From UBA11524 sp963590165 (GTDB lineage Bacteria; Bacillota; Clostridia; Christensenellales; Aristaeellaceae): a stretch of 64,000 nt of DNA. The stretch's first letter is position 1, and each line of letters starts with the position of its first letter. The notes beneath the pieces were generated by a model. That model made no database searches and was not told the DNA's origin. It worked only from the letters and a program-made list of their open reading frames with translations. Location: assembly GCA_963590165.1 (NCBI GenBank), contig CAVANO010000034.1, forward strand, positions 123,958 to 187,957, given 5' to 3'. A program made the translations under genes and the position numbers. Shown here piece by piece: positions 24,157 to 33,687 of this stretch.

Positions 24157-25524
24157 TTACAGGATATACTTTTTCAAATCAGCAGGCTTGTTTTCGCCGG
24201 AAAGATGCTCTCGGACGTAATCGCCCGTGATTGTCAGTTCAACCTGCGGCATATCCGGATCGCCCGCATTGAAGGAAATGTCCTCCAGCACCTGCTCAAA
24301 CACCGCATGCAGCCGGCGTGCGCCGATATCCTCCGCCGTTTCATTCGCCGTGTATGCCGCGTCCGCAATTGCCTCGATGGCGCTTTCATCGAACGACAGC
24401 AATACCTTGTCGACCGCCAGCAATGCCTTGTATTGTAGCGTCAGCGCATTATCCGGCTGCGTCAGGATGCGCTGGAAGTCCGTGCGCGTCAGGCTCTTAA
24501 GCTGGACATGCACTGGGAAACGACCCTGCAGTTCCGGAATCAGATCACTGACCTTTGCGACATGGAATGCGCCTGCTGCAATGAAGAGCATATAATCCGT
24601 TTTGACAGGGCCGTACTTCGTGTTGACCGTGCTACCCTCGACAATCGGAAGAATATCGCGCTGCACACCTTCACGGCTGACATCAGGACCTGAACCGCCG
24701 CGACGACCAGCAATCTTGTCGATTTCATCGATGAACACGATGCCGTCCTGTTCCGCGCGGCGAATTGCTTCCTCCTGCACCGCGTCCTGATCAATCAACT
24801 TGTCCGCTTCCTCCTGCTCAAGGATTTTGCGTGCTTCCTTGACCTTTACGCGGCGAATTTTCGTCTTTTTCGGCATCATGTTGCCCATCATGTCCCCGAG
24901 GCTGATGGAATTGCCGCCGACCTCGAGCGAAGGCGTTGCTTCCTCCACCTCGATTTCGAGCTCCTGCTCCTCCATTTCGCCAGCCATCAGACGCTGACGC
25001 ATCCGTTCGCGCTCATCCGCCAGCTCAGCATTATCCGTTGCCGGCGCTTCTGGCGACTTCGTGCGGCCAAGCAGGTAATCCAGTGAGAACGTATTTGCCT
25101 GCTTCTTCGGCGGATTAACGAGCAGCGTCACGAGGCGATCCTCCGCGATAACGCGTGCCCTCGGTGCAACGCGGCTGATATGTTCCTCCTTCACCATGCG
25201 GATGGAATTTTCCACCAGGTCACGGACGATGCTTTCGACATCACGACCGACATAGCCGACCTCCGTAAACTTCGTTGCTTCAACCTTCACAAATGGTGCA
25301 CTGACGAGCTTCGCCAGCCTGCGAGCAATTTCCGTCTTACCAACGCCTGTCGGACCAATCATCAGGATGTTCTTCGGATTGATTTCATCGCGCATAGCTT
25401 CGTCCACCATAGCGCGGCGATATCGGTTGCGCAGCGCAATAGCAACGGCACGTTTTGCTTCATCCTGACCGATAATATAACGATTTAACTCCTGAACAAT
25501 CTGTCTCGGTGTTAATTCAGCCAT
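24157..25524 (-). CDS. hslU: ATP-dependent protease ATPase subunit HslU
   Basis: 455-residue AAA+ unfoldase that feeds the HslV peptidase. Walker A GPTGVGKT at 57-64, the pore motif GYVGRDVES, Walker B IVFIDEIDKIA, a charged I-domain (about residues 110-240, Glu/Met-rich), the sensor-2 region with GARRLHAVFEQ, and the C-terminal KKYIL tail that docks into HslV. ATG 25524 is preceded by AGGAG; upstream in-frame codons are antisense to hslV and not used. Gap of 22 bases to hslV. Confidence 0.96.
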   Translation of the reverse strand: MAELTPRQIVQELNRYIIGQDEAKRAVAIALRNRYRRAMVDEAMRDEINPKNILMIGPTGVGKTEIARRLAKLVSAPFVKVEATKFTEVGYVGRDVESIVRDLVENSIRMVKEEHISRVAPRARVIAEDRLVTLLVNPPKKQANTFSLDYLLGRTKSPEAPATDNAELADERERMRQRLMAGEMEEQELEIEVEEATPSLEVGGNSISLGDMMGNMMPKKTKIRRVKVKEARKILEQEEADKLIDQDAVQEEAIRRAEQDGIVFIDEIDKIAGRRGGSGPDVSREGVQRDILPIVEGSTVNTKYGPVKTDYMLFIAAGAFHVAKVSDLIPELQGRFPVHVQLKSLTRTDFQRILTQPDNALTLQYKALLAVDKVLLSFDESAIEAIADAAYTANETAEDIGARRLHAVFEQVLEDISFNAGDPDMPQVELTITGDYVREHLSGENKPADLKKYIL

Positions 25525-25546
25525 GTTTGCTTCTCCTGCCTTTCGG

Positions 25547-26086
25547 TTAGACGTCCTCAACAATGACGTTGTCGTTCGTGAACACACAGATGCTCGCAGC
25601 AATGTGCAGTGCCTTTTCAGCAATCTCATGCGCGGACAAATCCGTGTTCTGCACGAGTGCCCGTGCCGCTGCCAGTGCGTAATTGCCGCCTGAGCCAATT
25701 GCAACGACGCCCTCGTCAGGATCAATCACTTCACCCGTGCCGCTGAGCACAAGCAGCGTATCATGATCTGCGACAATCATCTGCGTTTCAAGCTGACGCA
25801 TGCCGGAATCACCGCGCCAGAGCTGTGCCAATGCGACTGCCGCACGTTCAAGATTACCACCGCACTGCGTCAGTTTCTCCTCAAACTTGTCGCAAAGCGT
25901 AAAAGCATCCGCCACCGTCCCTGCAAAACCGATGACAACCTGTCCGCCATACAGCCGGCGAACCTTATGCGCGTGGGACTTGAAAATCACGCTTTGCCCC
26001 ATCGTCACCTGCCCATCGCCTGCGATGGCAGTCTGACCGTTTTTTTTCACGGCACAAATCGTCGTGCCCTTCAATTCGATGCTCAT
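25547..26086 (-). CDS. hslV: ATP-dependent protease peptidase subunit HslV
   Basis: 179-residue threonine peptidase. A seven-residue propeptide (MSIELKG) precedes Thr8-Thr9 (GTTICAVKK), so Thr8 should become the N-terminal nucleophile after processing. The GDGQVTMG, KVRRLYGGQVVIGFAG and AIGSGGNYALAAARAL motifs are intact. GGAGG lies upstream of the ATG, which overlaps the trmFO stop by 4 bases. Confidence 0.96.
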   Translation of the reverse strand: MSIELKGTTICAVKKNGQTAIAGDGQVTMGQSVIFKSHAHKVRRLYGGQVVIGFAGTVADAFTLCDKFEEKLTQCGGNLERAAVALAQLWRGDSGMRQLETQMIVADHDTLLVLSGTGEVIDPDEGVVAIGSGGNYALAAARALVQNTDLSAHEIAEKALHIAASICVFTNDNVIVEDV

Positions 26087-27435
26087 TGATCTCCTCCCGG
26101 CTGATTTTCAGCCTCTGCTGCCGCATTTTCGCACCATTCCTTCATGAAATCAAGGGCTCGCTGCGAAATGACGGTATATCTTTCCTGTTTATTGCGGATT
26201 TTCCTGTGCTGCTTATCGACAATCAGTCCATCCAACAGTCCAAAGGTGCAGTTCATGGGCTGGAAGTCGTGATTCGGTGTGGACACGTACCGTCCCATCG
26301 CACCCATCGCGGTAATGCCGGGGAATTCGACATTCCCCTGCCCTTTTAGGTCATGTCCGAGGCTCAAGCCGCACAGCAGTCCGCTTGCTGCACTTTCCAC
26401 ATATCCTTCAACGCCCGTCATCTGTCCGGCAAAATAGCACTGCGGACGCGAAATCATCTCGAAGTGTGCATTCAGGAAGCCGGGCGAATGCAGGAATGTA
26501 TTGCGGTGCATGACGCCGTAACGGGCAAATTCCGCATGCTCTAACCCAGGAATCATGCCGAACACACGCTTCTGCTCGCCGAACTTCAAACGCGTCTGGA
26601 AGCCAACGAGATTGAACAGTGTGCCCTCGGCGTTATCCTGCCGAAGTTGCACGACCGCATACGCCTCCTTGCCGGTACGGGGATCACGCAGCCCGACCGG
26701 CTTCATTGGTCCAAATGCCAGCACCATCCGTCCGCGGCGCGCCATAGATTCCACCGGCATGCAGCCTTCAAACACCATGTTTTCCTCGAAGCCGTGAACC
26801 TCCGCTGTTTCCGCGGTCAGGAGCGCATCCACAAATGCGTTGTACTCCTCTTCATTCATCGGGCAGTTCAGATAATCATCGCCGCGGTCATAGCGCGACT
26901 GCCTGAAAATACGCTCCATGTTAAGCGACTCAAGCGTCACAATCGGTGCAGCAGCATCATAAAAATTCAGCGTCTCCAGACCAGGCAACTTTGCAATTTC
27001 GCTGCTGAGTGCATCGCTCGTCAACGGGCCGGTTGCAATAATAACAGGCGTTTTCGGAATTTCAGTGATTTCCCTGCTGACGACCTCAATTAGCGGATGC
27101 TCCTGCAGTTTCTTCGTGATGTAGCCTGAAAAAGACGTACGGTCGACTGCCAGCGCACCGCCTGCCGGAACACGTGCGAAATCAGCCGCCTCCATCACCA
27201 GCGAATGCAGGAGGCGCATTTCCTCCTTGAGCAGCCCCACTGCATTCGTCAATCGGTCGCTTCGCAGCGAATTTGAGCAAACCAGTTCAGCAAACAGCGG
27301 ACTGTGGTGTGCCGGCGACATTTTCTCCGGCTTCATCTCAATCAGCGTGACATGAATCCCCTGCTGTGCCAGCTGCCATGCCGCCTCGCATCCTGCCAAT
27401 CCTGCGCCGACAACGGTCGCATGTAGATTATTCAT
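26083..27435 (-). CDS. trmFO: tRNA (uracil-5-)-methyltransferase TrmFO
   Basis: 450-residue FAD- and folate-dependent enzyme that makes ribothymidine at position 54 of tRNA. FAD-binding VVGAGLAGCEAA at the N-terminus, the conserved ELVCSNSLRSD with one catalytic cysteine, FEGCMPVESMA with the other, and the GAMGRYVSTPN segment near the end. ATG 27435 is chosen for GGAGG 6 bases upstream; its start overlaps the topA stop by 8 bases. The gene order dprA-topA-trmFO-hslV-hslU is the classical Firmicutes one; codY, which follows in Bacillus, is absent. Confidence 0.95.
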   Translation of the reverse strand: MNNLHATVVGAGLAGCEAAWQLAQQGIHVTLIEMKPEKMSPAHHSPLFAELVCSNSLRSDRLTNAVGLLKEEMRLLHSLVMEAADFARVPAGGALAVDRTSFSGYITKKLQEHPLIEVVSREITEIPKTPVIIATGPLTSDALSSEIAKLPGLETLNFYDAAAPIVTLESLNMERIFRQSRYDRGDDYLNCPMNEEEYNAFVDALLTAETAEVHGFEENMVFEGCMPVESMARRGRMVLAFGPMKPVGLRDPRTGKEAYAVVQLRQDNAEGTLFNLVGFQTRLKFGEQKRVFGMIPGLEHAEFARYGVMHRNTFLHSPGFLNAHFEMISRPQCYFAGQMTGVEGYVESAASGLLCGLSLGHDLKGQGNVEFPGITAMGAMGRYVSTPNHDFQPMNCTFGLLDGLIVDKQHRKIRNKQERYTVISQRALDFMKEWCENAAAEAENQPGGDQ

Positions 27436-29554
27436 CGGCATCCTCCTCGCTCGACTGCACCTCAATGCGGTGATGGCACGTTTCGTTAGCGCACAAGTGC
27501 CAGACTTCTCCCTTACGACCGCGTTTTTCGACCATATAACTGCCACAGACAGGACACTTCTCTGTCACCGGTTTTTCCCACGAAACGAAATCACAAGCAG
27601 GATACTGCTCGCAACCGTAGAACTTGCGATTCTTGCGGCTCGTCTTTTCCATCAGCCGCGCACCGCACTTCGGGCACGGCGCTTCGATGTAATTGACAAT
27701 CGGTTTCGTGTTGCGGCATTCCGGGAAATTCGGGCATGCCAGAAATTTGCCAAAGCGTCCCATCTTATAGACCATCATCGCACCGCATTTATCACACGGC
27801 ACATCGCTCGGTTCGTCCTTGACCTCCACTTTTTCAATCTGCTGCTCGGCAATTTCGAGTGTTTTCTCAAAAGGCGGATAGAATTCACGTAAAATCTGCT
27901 TCCAGTCGGTTTCGCCTTCCTCCACCTTGTCCAGCTTATCCTCCAGCTCGGCGGTAAATTCCATGTCGACAATATCTTTGAAATACGTCTCCATCATACT
28001 CGTCACCATACGCCCAAGTTCGGTCGGGTAAAGGCGCTTCTTCTCGCGGCTGACATATCCGCGGGCAATGATGGTCGTGATGGTCGGCGCATAAGTGGAC
28101 GGACGGCCAATGCCTTTTTCCTCCATCATGCGCACGAGCGACGCCTCGGTATAACGGGACGGCGGCTGGGTGAAATGTTGCTCGCTACTGACATCTGCCA
28201 ACGTAACTGCATCTCCCTCCGCAAGCTGCGGCAGGGTTGTTTCGGCTGACGTAACGGCATCATCCGTGCTTTCCTCGTATACAGATGTGAAGCCGGCAAA
28301 CGACTTATGCTCACCGTAGAAGCGCATGACAACGCCCGAACCGGCAATTTCCATGGTCATCGTTTCATAGAGTGCCGGCATCATCTGGCTGGCCAGAAAA
28401 CGGTTGTAAATCAGCCGATACAGGTTGTACTGCTCCTTGCTCAGCGATGCCTTGATGCTGTCAGGCGTACGATGAATGTCCGTCGGTCGGATGGCCTCAT
28501 GGGCGTCTTGCGCGTTCTTGCGACCCTTGTACTCAATCGCCTTTTCCGGCAGATATTCCGCACCGAAACGTTCCGGAATATAGGCACGCAATGCAGCCAG
28601 CGCCTCATCACTCACGCGCACGCTATCCGTACGAATGTAAGTGACGATACCCTGTGCGCCCTCGCCATCTAAATCGATGCCCTCATAGAGTTGCTGCACA
28701 ACCTGCATCGTTTTCGCCGTCGTAAAGCCCAATTTCCGGCTGGCTTCTTGCTGCAGGGAAGACGTTGTGAACGGTGCGGCAGGCATCTTGCGCTTTTCAC
28801 CCTTCTTGATGCTGTTCACGGCGAAACGGGTCTGCCGGATGCGTTCAGCTGCCTTTTCAGCATCGTCTGCATTGGTAATGGCTGCCTTCTGACCGTCTAA
28901 GGAGTACAGACGGGTGTTAAACTGCAGCTTGCGGCCGTGTGCCTGGAAAGTATTGAATTTTGCAGAAATTTCCCAGTATTCTTCCGGAATAAACGCCTCA
29001 ATTTCCTCCTCGCGCTTAACGACCATGCGCGTGGCAACCGACTGAACACGTCCGGCGGAAAGCCCTTTCTTGATTTTTGCCCACAGCAACGGACTGATTT
29101 TGTAGCCGACAAGGCGGTCAAGCACGCGTCTCGCCTGCTGGGCGTTCACGCGACCCATATCAATCTGACGAGCCGATTTCAGCGCGTTCTGAATCGCCTT
29201 TTTCGTAACTTCATGGAACTCAATGCGACACGGCTTTGTCTCGTCCATGTTCAGCACATGGCTCAAATGCCAAGAAATTGCTTCTCCTTCGCGATCAGGG
29301 TCTGTCGCGAGGTAAATTTCGGATGCGTTGCGTGCTTCCTTGCGGATCTTGTTCAGAATTTCGCCACGCCCGCGAATGGTGATATATTTGAGTGCAAAGT
29401 CATTGTCCACATCAACGCCGATCTGACTTTTCGGCAAATCGCACACATGTCCCTGCGATGCTTCGACCTTATAGCCCTTGCCGAGGAATTTGCTGATGGT
29501 TCTGGCCTTCGCAGGCGATTCGACGATAATAAGTTTCTGCTTGCTTGCGGTCAT
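27428..29554 (-). CDS. topA: DNA topoisomerase I
   Basis: 708-residue type IA topoisomerase that relaxes negative supercoils. N-terminal TOPRIM domain (LIIVESPAKARTISKFLG; ATDPDREGEAISWHL), strand-passage domains, the active-site Tyr in TYIRTDSVRVS, and KGIGRPSTYAPTI. Three zinc-finger modules end the protein: CDKCGAMM...CPNFPEC, CPKCGARL...CEQYPAC and CPVCGSYM...CANETC. Length and domain set are typical. The stop overlaps the trmFO start. Confidence 0.96.
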   Translation of the reverse strand: MTASKQKLIIVESPAKARTISKFLGKGYKVEASQGHVCDLPKSQIGVDVDNDFALKYITIRGRGEILNKIRKEARNASEIYLATDPDREGEAISWHLSHVLNMDETKPCRIEFHEVTKKAIQNALKSARQIDMGRVNAQQARRVLDRLVGYKISPLLWAKIKKGLSAGRVQSVATRMVVKREEEIEAFIPEEYWEISAKFNTFQAHGRKLQFNTRLYSLDGQKAAITNADDAEKAAERIRQTRFAVNSIKKGEKRKMPAAPFTTSSLQQEASRKLGFTTAKTMQVVQQLYEGIDLDGEGAQGIVTYIRTDSVRVSDEALAALRAYIPERFGAEYLPEKAIEYKGRKNAQDAHEAIRPTDIHRTPDSIKASLSKEQYNLYRLIYNRFLASQMMPALYETMTMEIAGSGVVMRFYGEHKSFAGFTSVYEESTDDAVTSAETTLPQLAEGDAVTLADVSSEQHFTQPPSRYTEASLVRMMEEKGIGRPSTYAPTITTIIARGYVSREKKRLYPTELGRMVTSMMETYFKDIVDMEFTAELEDKLDKVEEGETDWKQILREFYPPFEKTLEIAEQQIEKVEVKDEPSDVPCDKCGAMMVYKMGRFGKFLACPNFPECRNTKPIVNYIEAPCPKCGARLMEKTSRKNRKFYGCEQYPACDFVSWEKPVTEKCPVCGSYMVEKRGRKGEVWHLCANETCHHRIEVQSSEEDADE

Positions 29555-29626
29555 TTGTTATAGCCTCCGATGTAATAATCGTGCCGCACCGCACTGTTTT
29601 GCACGATGCAGCTTGCAATCCAATAG

Positions 29627-30868
29627 TCAGTTTGTTTCGACAAGGCAGTAGCTTTTTCCCGGCATTGCCTTGATGACACCAAGTATTTGCAGCATGGTCA
29701 GTGAGGACATCAGCTGCGGCGCGTTCAATTTTGTCTGTGCTGCAAGCTGGTCAAATGACATTTCGCCACCAGACAATGCCTCATAGACTGCCTTCTGCTC
29801 GTCATTCATGGGCGGCAGCGGCATGGTCGGCTTTGCCTGTTCCTCCACAGGTTCAAGTGCCGTTTTCGCCGGTTCAGATGCTTCCGGTTTTCTGCGCTTC
29901 TTTACAGGTGTCTTTGGCGGTGGCTCTGATTTCGGCACAACATGCTTTCGTTCTGCTTGCTGCGGCTTTTCGGGCAAATCGTCTGCCCAGCCCATATCCT
30001 CTAAAATATCCCGTGCACTTGTGAAAAAAACGGCACCTTCTCGCAATAGCTGATGTGTTCCTTCCGAATGCGTTGTGCCCGGAATGCCAGGATAAGCAAA
30101 CACGTCTTTCCCCTGCTCCAGCGCATGTTGGACTGTCAGCATGCTGCCCGAGCGAATCATCGCTTCCATCAGGACAACACCGCTGCTTAAACCGGCAAGA
30201 ATCCGGTTTCGTGCGGAGAATACATACTTGCTTGACCGCATATCCGGCGGATACTCGCTCAACAGCAGACCATTCTGCGATAAGATCCGCTCCTTCAGCG
30301 GCACGCTGTCCGACGGATACGGCACATTCAGTCCGCAGGATGCTACACCGATGGTCGGACTTGCGCCGTCCAAGCAGCCCTTGTGTGCTGCCGTATCGAT
30401 GCCCACCGCCAATCCGCTGACGATGCATACACCTGCGTTGCTCAATTCGCGGCAGACAGAATGCGTGGCGGAAATTCCTGCATTGGTCGCATTTCGCGAG
30501 CCCACAACCGTGATGCATTTTCCCTGCATTGCCGCCAGATTACCCTGGTAGAAGAGAACCTGCGGCGGAATGGCAATATTGCGCAGCGTCTCCGGATATT
30601 CAGCATTTTTCATCGAGATAACGCCGATATCCCACTTTTGCATAGTGACAAGCATGTCGTGCATCTGCTCCCGCGACGAATGCTCCCGAAGCAACGACAG
30701 GCTATAGGGGGACATCATGTCCCGAATGGAGGCACCATGATCCTGCATAAACGCATCGTACACGGCTTCAGCACTGCCATATTGCGCCAGCAACGATGCT
30801 AGATGCTTGCCACTAATCAGCCCATGGGACAACCATGCTAAACAGCCCTGCTCTCGCGAATAGCGCAA
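29627..30868 (-). CDS. dprA: DNA-processing protein DprA
   Basis: 413-residue protein that loads RecA on incoming single-stranded DNA during transformation. An N-terminal SAM-like segment is followed by the Rossmann-like DprA core (about residues 80-285) with ITVVGSRNATNAG, SGLAVGIDTAAHKG, ASCGLNVPYPS, SEYPP and VLMEAMIRSGSM. An Ala/Pro/Lys-rich linker and a C-terminal winged-helix (about 355-413, MSFDQLAAQTKLNAPQLMSSL) follow. The start is a TTG at 30868, supported by GGAGG 8 bases upstream; no ATG in frame has a comparable site. Leads the dprA-topA-trmFO-hslVU series. Confidence 0.92.
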   Translation of the reverse strand: MRYSREQGCLAWLSHGLISGKHLASLLAQYGSAEAVYDAFMQDHGASIRDMMSPYSLSLLREHSSREQMHDMLVTMQKWDIGVISMKNAEYPETLRNIAIPPQVLFYQGNLAAMQGKCITVVGSRNATNAGISATHSVCRELSNAGVCIVSGLAVGIDTAAHKGCLDGASPTIGVASCGLNVPYPSDSVPLKERILSQNGLLLSEYPPDMRSSKYVFSARNRILAGLSSGVVLMEAMIRSGSMLTVQHALEQGKDVFAYPGIPGTTHSEGTHQLLREGAVFFTSARDILEDMGWADDLPEKPQQAERKHVVPKSEPPPKTPVKKRRKPEASEPAKTALEPVEEQAKPTMPLPPMNDEQKAVYEALSGGEMSFDQLAAQTKLNAPQLMSSLTMLQILGVIKAMPGKSYCLVETN

Positions 30869-30986
30869 CAGTCATGCCTCCTTCCGTCATCCATTATCTG
30901 CCACTGGATTTCTTGTGAAATAAGTCTTTAAGAAAAACAGACTCATGGTACATTGAACAATCCTATCACAAGTCAAAAAAAAAATC

Positions 30987-31069
30987 AAGGCTGCTCCGCA
31001 TAAATCATTCAGATGATGAGTAATGCAAATTTTGCCAATCATCATTTATGATCTATGAGGAGCAGCCTT
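30987..31069 (-). terminator. Long bipartite hairpin, terminator of the AI-2E family gene
   Basis: Outer 11-base-pair stem AAGGCTGCTCC (30987-30997) with GGAGCAGCCTT (31059-31069). Inside, CATA-A-ATCAT pairs with ATGAT-C-TATG and ATGATGA pairs with TCATCAT, giving one hairpin of about 83 bases. On the minus strand it is followed by a run of T. It is much longer than a usual terminator. Confidence 0.75.
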
Positions 31070-31078
31070 TTTCATTCA

Positions 31079-32206
31079 TCAGGCTTCCTTCGGCTCACGC
31101 CTCAGCCATTCGCCGAGCAAACGATACAATGCGGCCGTCAGCGGTACAAACACAATCATACCGCCGATGCCCATCATGCCGCCGCCAATCATAACTGCCG
31201 CCAGCACCCACAAACCGGGCAGCTTCAGACGGCTGCCAACCGTATGCGGATAAATCAGGTTTCCCTCCACCTGTTGGAGCAGGAAGAGGAAAATCAAGAA
31301 GATCAGACTCTTCGAGGGCGACACGGAGAACAGCATGATAAACCCGACCACTGCGCCGATATATGGGCCAATTATCGGAATCAGTGCCATCATGCCTACA
31401 AGTGTACCAAGCATGAGCGCATAATTGAGTCGGAGAATCAGCATGCCTGTCACGCAGAGCATGCCAAGTATGAGTGCTTCCGTGCATTGCCCGACAATAT
31501 AACTGTGGAAGCAATCATCCAGCGTGGAAATGATGTGCATTGCAAAGCTCATCCGCCGGTCGCCAAGAAGCTTGTGCATCAGCTTTGTGAACTGCCGCTT
31601 AAGCGTTTCCTTGCTGCTGAGCATATGGAATGCAAAAATCAGTGACATCAGTGTCGACAGAATCGATCCCAAAATGGATGTTGTGAATGTCACTGCCGTA
31701 TTAACAACATTGCTCGTACCGTTAAACAGCAGGGTGATGACACGTTCAAGGATTTCACGCCATTCCGCATCGGTCGATGGCAGCACGATGTTATAGTCCG
31801 TCAGCAAGGATGCGATGGTCGGATTCTCCATCAGTTTATCGTAGAGCTGACGCAGGACACCCGGCATCGTCGAAATCAACACCTGAAAGCATGAGAACAA
31901 CTGCGGCAGAATAATCTGAATCAGCGCAATTACCACCAGCAGCAGTGTCAGAAACGCAAGTGTCAGGCAGACAGGGCGGCGCAGTTTTATGACTGCCTTC
32001 TTTGCAGAATGCGGCATCATGTGGCTCTCATAGAAGCGCATGAGGATGTTCAACACATAGGCAATGGCTGCGCCGGTGAAAAACGTGCCTGCAGCCGCGA
32101 CAAAGAGTGACACTGCACCAACCAGCCCATCCCAGTAGTGAATGGCAAGGAAAAGCAGGAATGCAGATCCGCCAATGGTGATGCATGTCTTCTTGTCGAC
32201 CCTCAT
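31079..32206 (-). CDS. AI-2E family transporter (PerM/YtvI-like permease)
   Basis: 375-residue membrane protein with about eight hydrophobic segments. Family hallmarks: GAAIAYVLNILMRFYE near the N-terminus, a long amphipathic extracytoplasmic region (about residues 105-150), and the conserved C-terminal block LMLGTLVGMMALIPIIGPYIGAVVG followed by QQVEGNLIYPHTVGSRLKLP. Members export quorum signals or act as Na+/H+ antiporters; the substrate cannot be read from sequence. Two adjacent ATG codons (32209 and 32206) are possible; 32206 gives 7-base spacing from GGAGG. Just downstream of plsY on the same strand. Confidence 0.9.
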   Translation of the reverse strand: MRVDKKTCITIGGSAFLLFLAIHYWDGLVGAVSLFVAAAGTFFTGAAIAYVLNILMRFYESHMMPHSAKKAVIKLRRPVCLTLAFLTLLLVVIALIQIILPQLFSCFQVLISTMPGVLRQLYDKLMENPTIASLLTDYNIVLPSTDAEWREILERVITLLFNGTSNVVNTAVTFTTSILGSILSTLMSLIFAFHMLSSKETLKRQFTKLMHKLLGDRRMSFAMHIISTLDDCFHSYIVGQCTEALILGMLCVTGMLILRLNYALMLGTLVGMMALIPIIGPYIGAVVGFIMLFSVSPSKSLIFLIFLFLLQQVEGNLIYPHTVGSRLKLPGLWVLAAVMIGGGMMGIGGMIVFVPLTAALYRLLGEWLRREPKEA

Positions 32207-32219
32207 CATTCAGCCTCCC

Positions 32220-32834
32220 TTATGTCCACCACAGCAGATGAACTGCTGGTTTTTCTCGTTCTTCCTTGCTTAGATGCAGCCGGAGAATCACAACGCAGGA
32301 CATGCACAGCGCACCAAAACAGATCCACGCAGGCATATGCATGAGAAGCAATCCCGGCGGCAGCGTCACATATGTCACAATTGTCCGCGCAAGGTTCGGC
32401 GTAATCCGCAAGATGATCGAGTAGAAGATGAAGATAACCGCCAGCACAAGCACCGGCGTCCAGCATGACGGTGCAAGTCCCAGCAGACAGCCGAATGTCG
32501 TTGCTATTCCCTTGCCGCCGCGAAAATGGCGCGTCACAGGGAACACATGCCCAATGACCGGCGCACAGAGGATGAACGGCGTCATCGGTGTCGGCAACCC
32601 ATTCGGGAGCGTATAGAAATAGCATGCAATCGGGACAAATCCCTTCAGGATATCTCCTGCAAGCGTCAGCATGCCGCACCAGAATCCGCCGTACACAAAC
32701 GCATTCGCAGAGCCGGGATTTTTGTCCTTTGCGTCTGCAGTAACATCCTTATGAAAGAGTTGCGAGAAGATGACAGCAAACAAAACGCTTCCGGACAAGT
32801 AGCCCCAAGCCAAATAAAACAATTCCCGCAGCAT
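32220..32834 (-). CDS. plsY: Glycerol-3-phosphate acyltransferase PlsY-like
   Basis: 204-residue, multi-helix membrane enzyme that should transfer an acyl group from acyl-phosphate to glycerol 3-phosphate, the first step of phospholipid synthesis. The two family motifs are recognisable but somewhat divergent: NPGSANAFVYGG (usually GSGNxGATN) and GHVFPVTRHFRGGKGIATTFG. Length matches the family (about 200). ATG 32834 is supported by AAGGAGAG upstream; the longer frame overlaps the rhomboid-like gene. Functional link to the DegV/Fak route is plausible, since FakA makes the acyl-phosphate donor. Confidence 0.85.
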   Translation of the reverse strand: MLRELFYLAWGYLSGSVLFAVIFSQLFHKDVTADAKDKNPGSANAFVYGGFWCGMLTLAGDILKGFVPIACYFYTLPNGLPTPMTPFILCAPVIGHVFPVTRHFRGGKGIATTFGCLLGLAPSCWTPVLVLAVIFIFYSIILRITPNLARTIVTYVTLPPGLLLMHMPAWICFGALCMSCVVILRLHLSKEEREKPAVHLLWWT

Positions 32835-32871
32835 GGTGTTTTCTCTCCTTTCCAAATTCTGTTGGTTCGCT

Positions 32872-33522
32872 TTACCTGCGCCAGTTTTTCTTCCACTGCT
32901 GGCGGCGCTTGAAATCGCGGATGCGCTGCAGCAGATCGCCGTAGAAAAACAGGATGACATTCAGCAAACTCATGATCAGCGCAACAATCCCCCAAAGATT
33001 GCTGGTCAGCAGTTGCTCCGCGGCAGGCAGCAGATATACCAGTGCAAGCCACTTCATCTTGACCGGAATGATAATGATGTTGACCTCGTTTTCCGGGAAG
33101 AGCACCGCACAGCCGAGGAACAGCGACAGGTTCAAATAGGTGTTCGTCGCATAACCGGAAATAAAGCCGGAAATGATAACGCCGAGCATGCCGCAAAGGT
33201 AGTACATTGTAAATCGGAACGTGCCCCACGTGTTCTGCAGCATTGACCCCAGATACCAGTAAAACATGAGCGAAAAAAGGAAGAACAAGGGCGATGAACT
33301 TGTCGGCAGGAAGACAAACGTAACCAGACGCCAAATTTGTCCCCTTAAAATTGCACTACGGTCAAACATCAAATAGGAATAAAGGCTGATGCCGTACGCA
33401 TTCAGCAAATAATCTGCAATAAACACGGCCCCCATGCCGATGCAGAGAATCTTCATCAGTTGCGGTATGCCCCAATAGCGTCCGAGCCGGCGTTCTGCCT
33501 TGCTCAGCAGCTTTTCAAACAT
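32872..33522 (-). CDS. Rhomboid/derlin-like membrane protein, probably catalytically inactive
   Basis: 216 residues with about six membrane helices. It carries the rhomboid-superfamily loop signature ILRGQIWRLVTFVFLP after the first helix, and MFYWYLGSMLQNTWGTFRFT, as in rhomboids and derlins. The catalytic GxSG motif and paired His are not seen; the expected place reads YLNLSLFLGCAVLFPE. It is therefore more likely a pseudoprotease or derlin-like protein (inference). A basic C-terminus (RRQQWKKNWRR) follows the last helix. ATG 33522 has AAAGGGG upstream. Same strand and close to plsY. Confidence 0.7.
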   Translation of the reverse strand: MFEKLLSKAERRLGRYWGIPQLMKILCIGMGAVFIADYLLNAYGISLYSYLMFDRSAILRGQIWRLVTFVFLPTSSSPLFFLFSLMFYWYLGSMLQNTWGTFRFTMYYLCGMLGVIISGFISGYATNTYLNLSLFLGCAVLFPENEVNIIIIPVKMKWLALVYLLPAAEQLLTSNLWGIVALIMSLLNVILFFYGDLLQRIRDFKRRQQWKKNWRR

Positions 33523-33687
33523 GCGGAATTCCCCTTTCGTGGCTGCGCAGTCAGCCGCATCTGCCCATTCAGGTGCGGTCAATGATTATTTCGACAGTTC
33601 TGTTTCTTTGTCCTGCAAGGTTACTTCCGAAAAAAGAAATGGTTTAAAAAAATAAAGCTGTCCCTTCAATCGGCACAGGAAAGTTCA

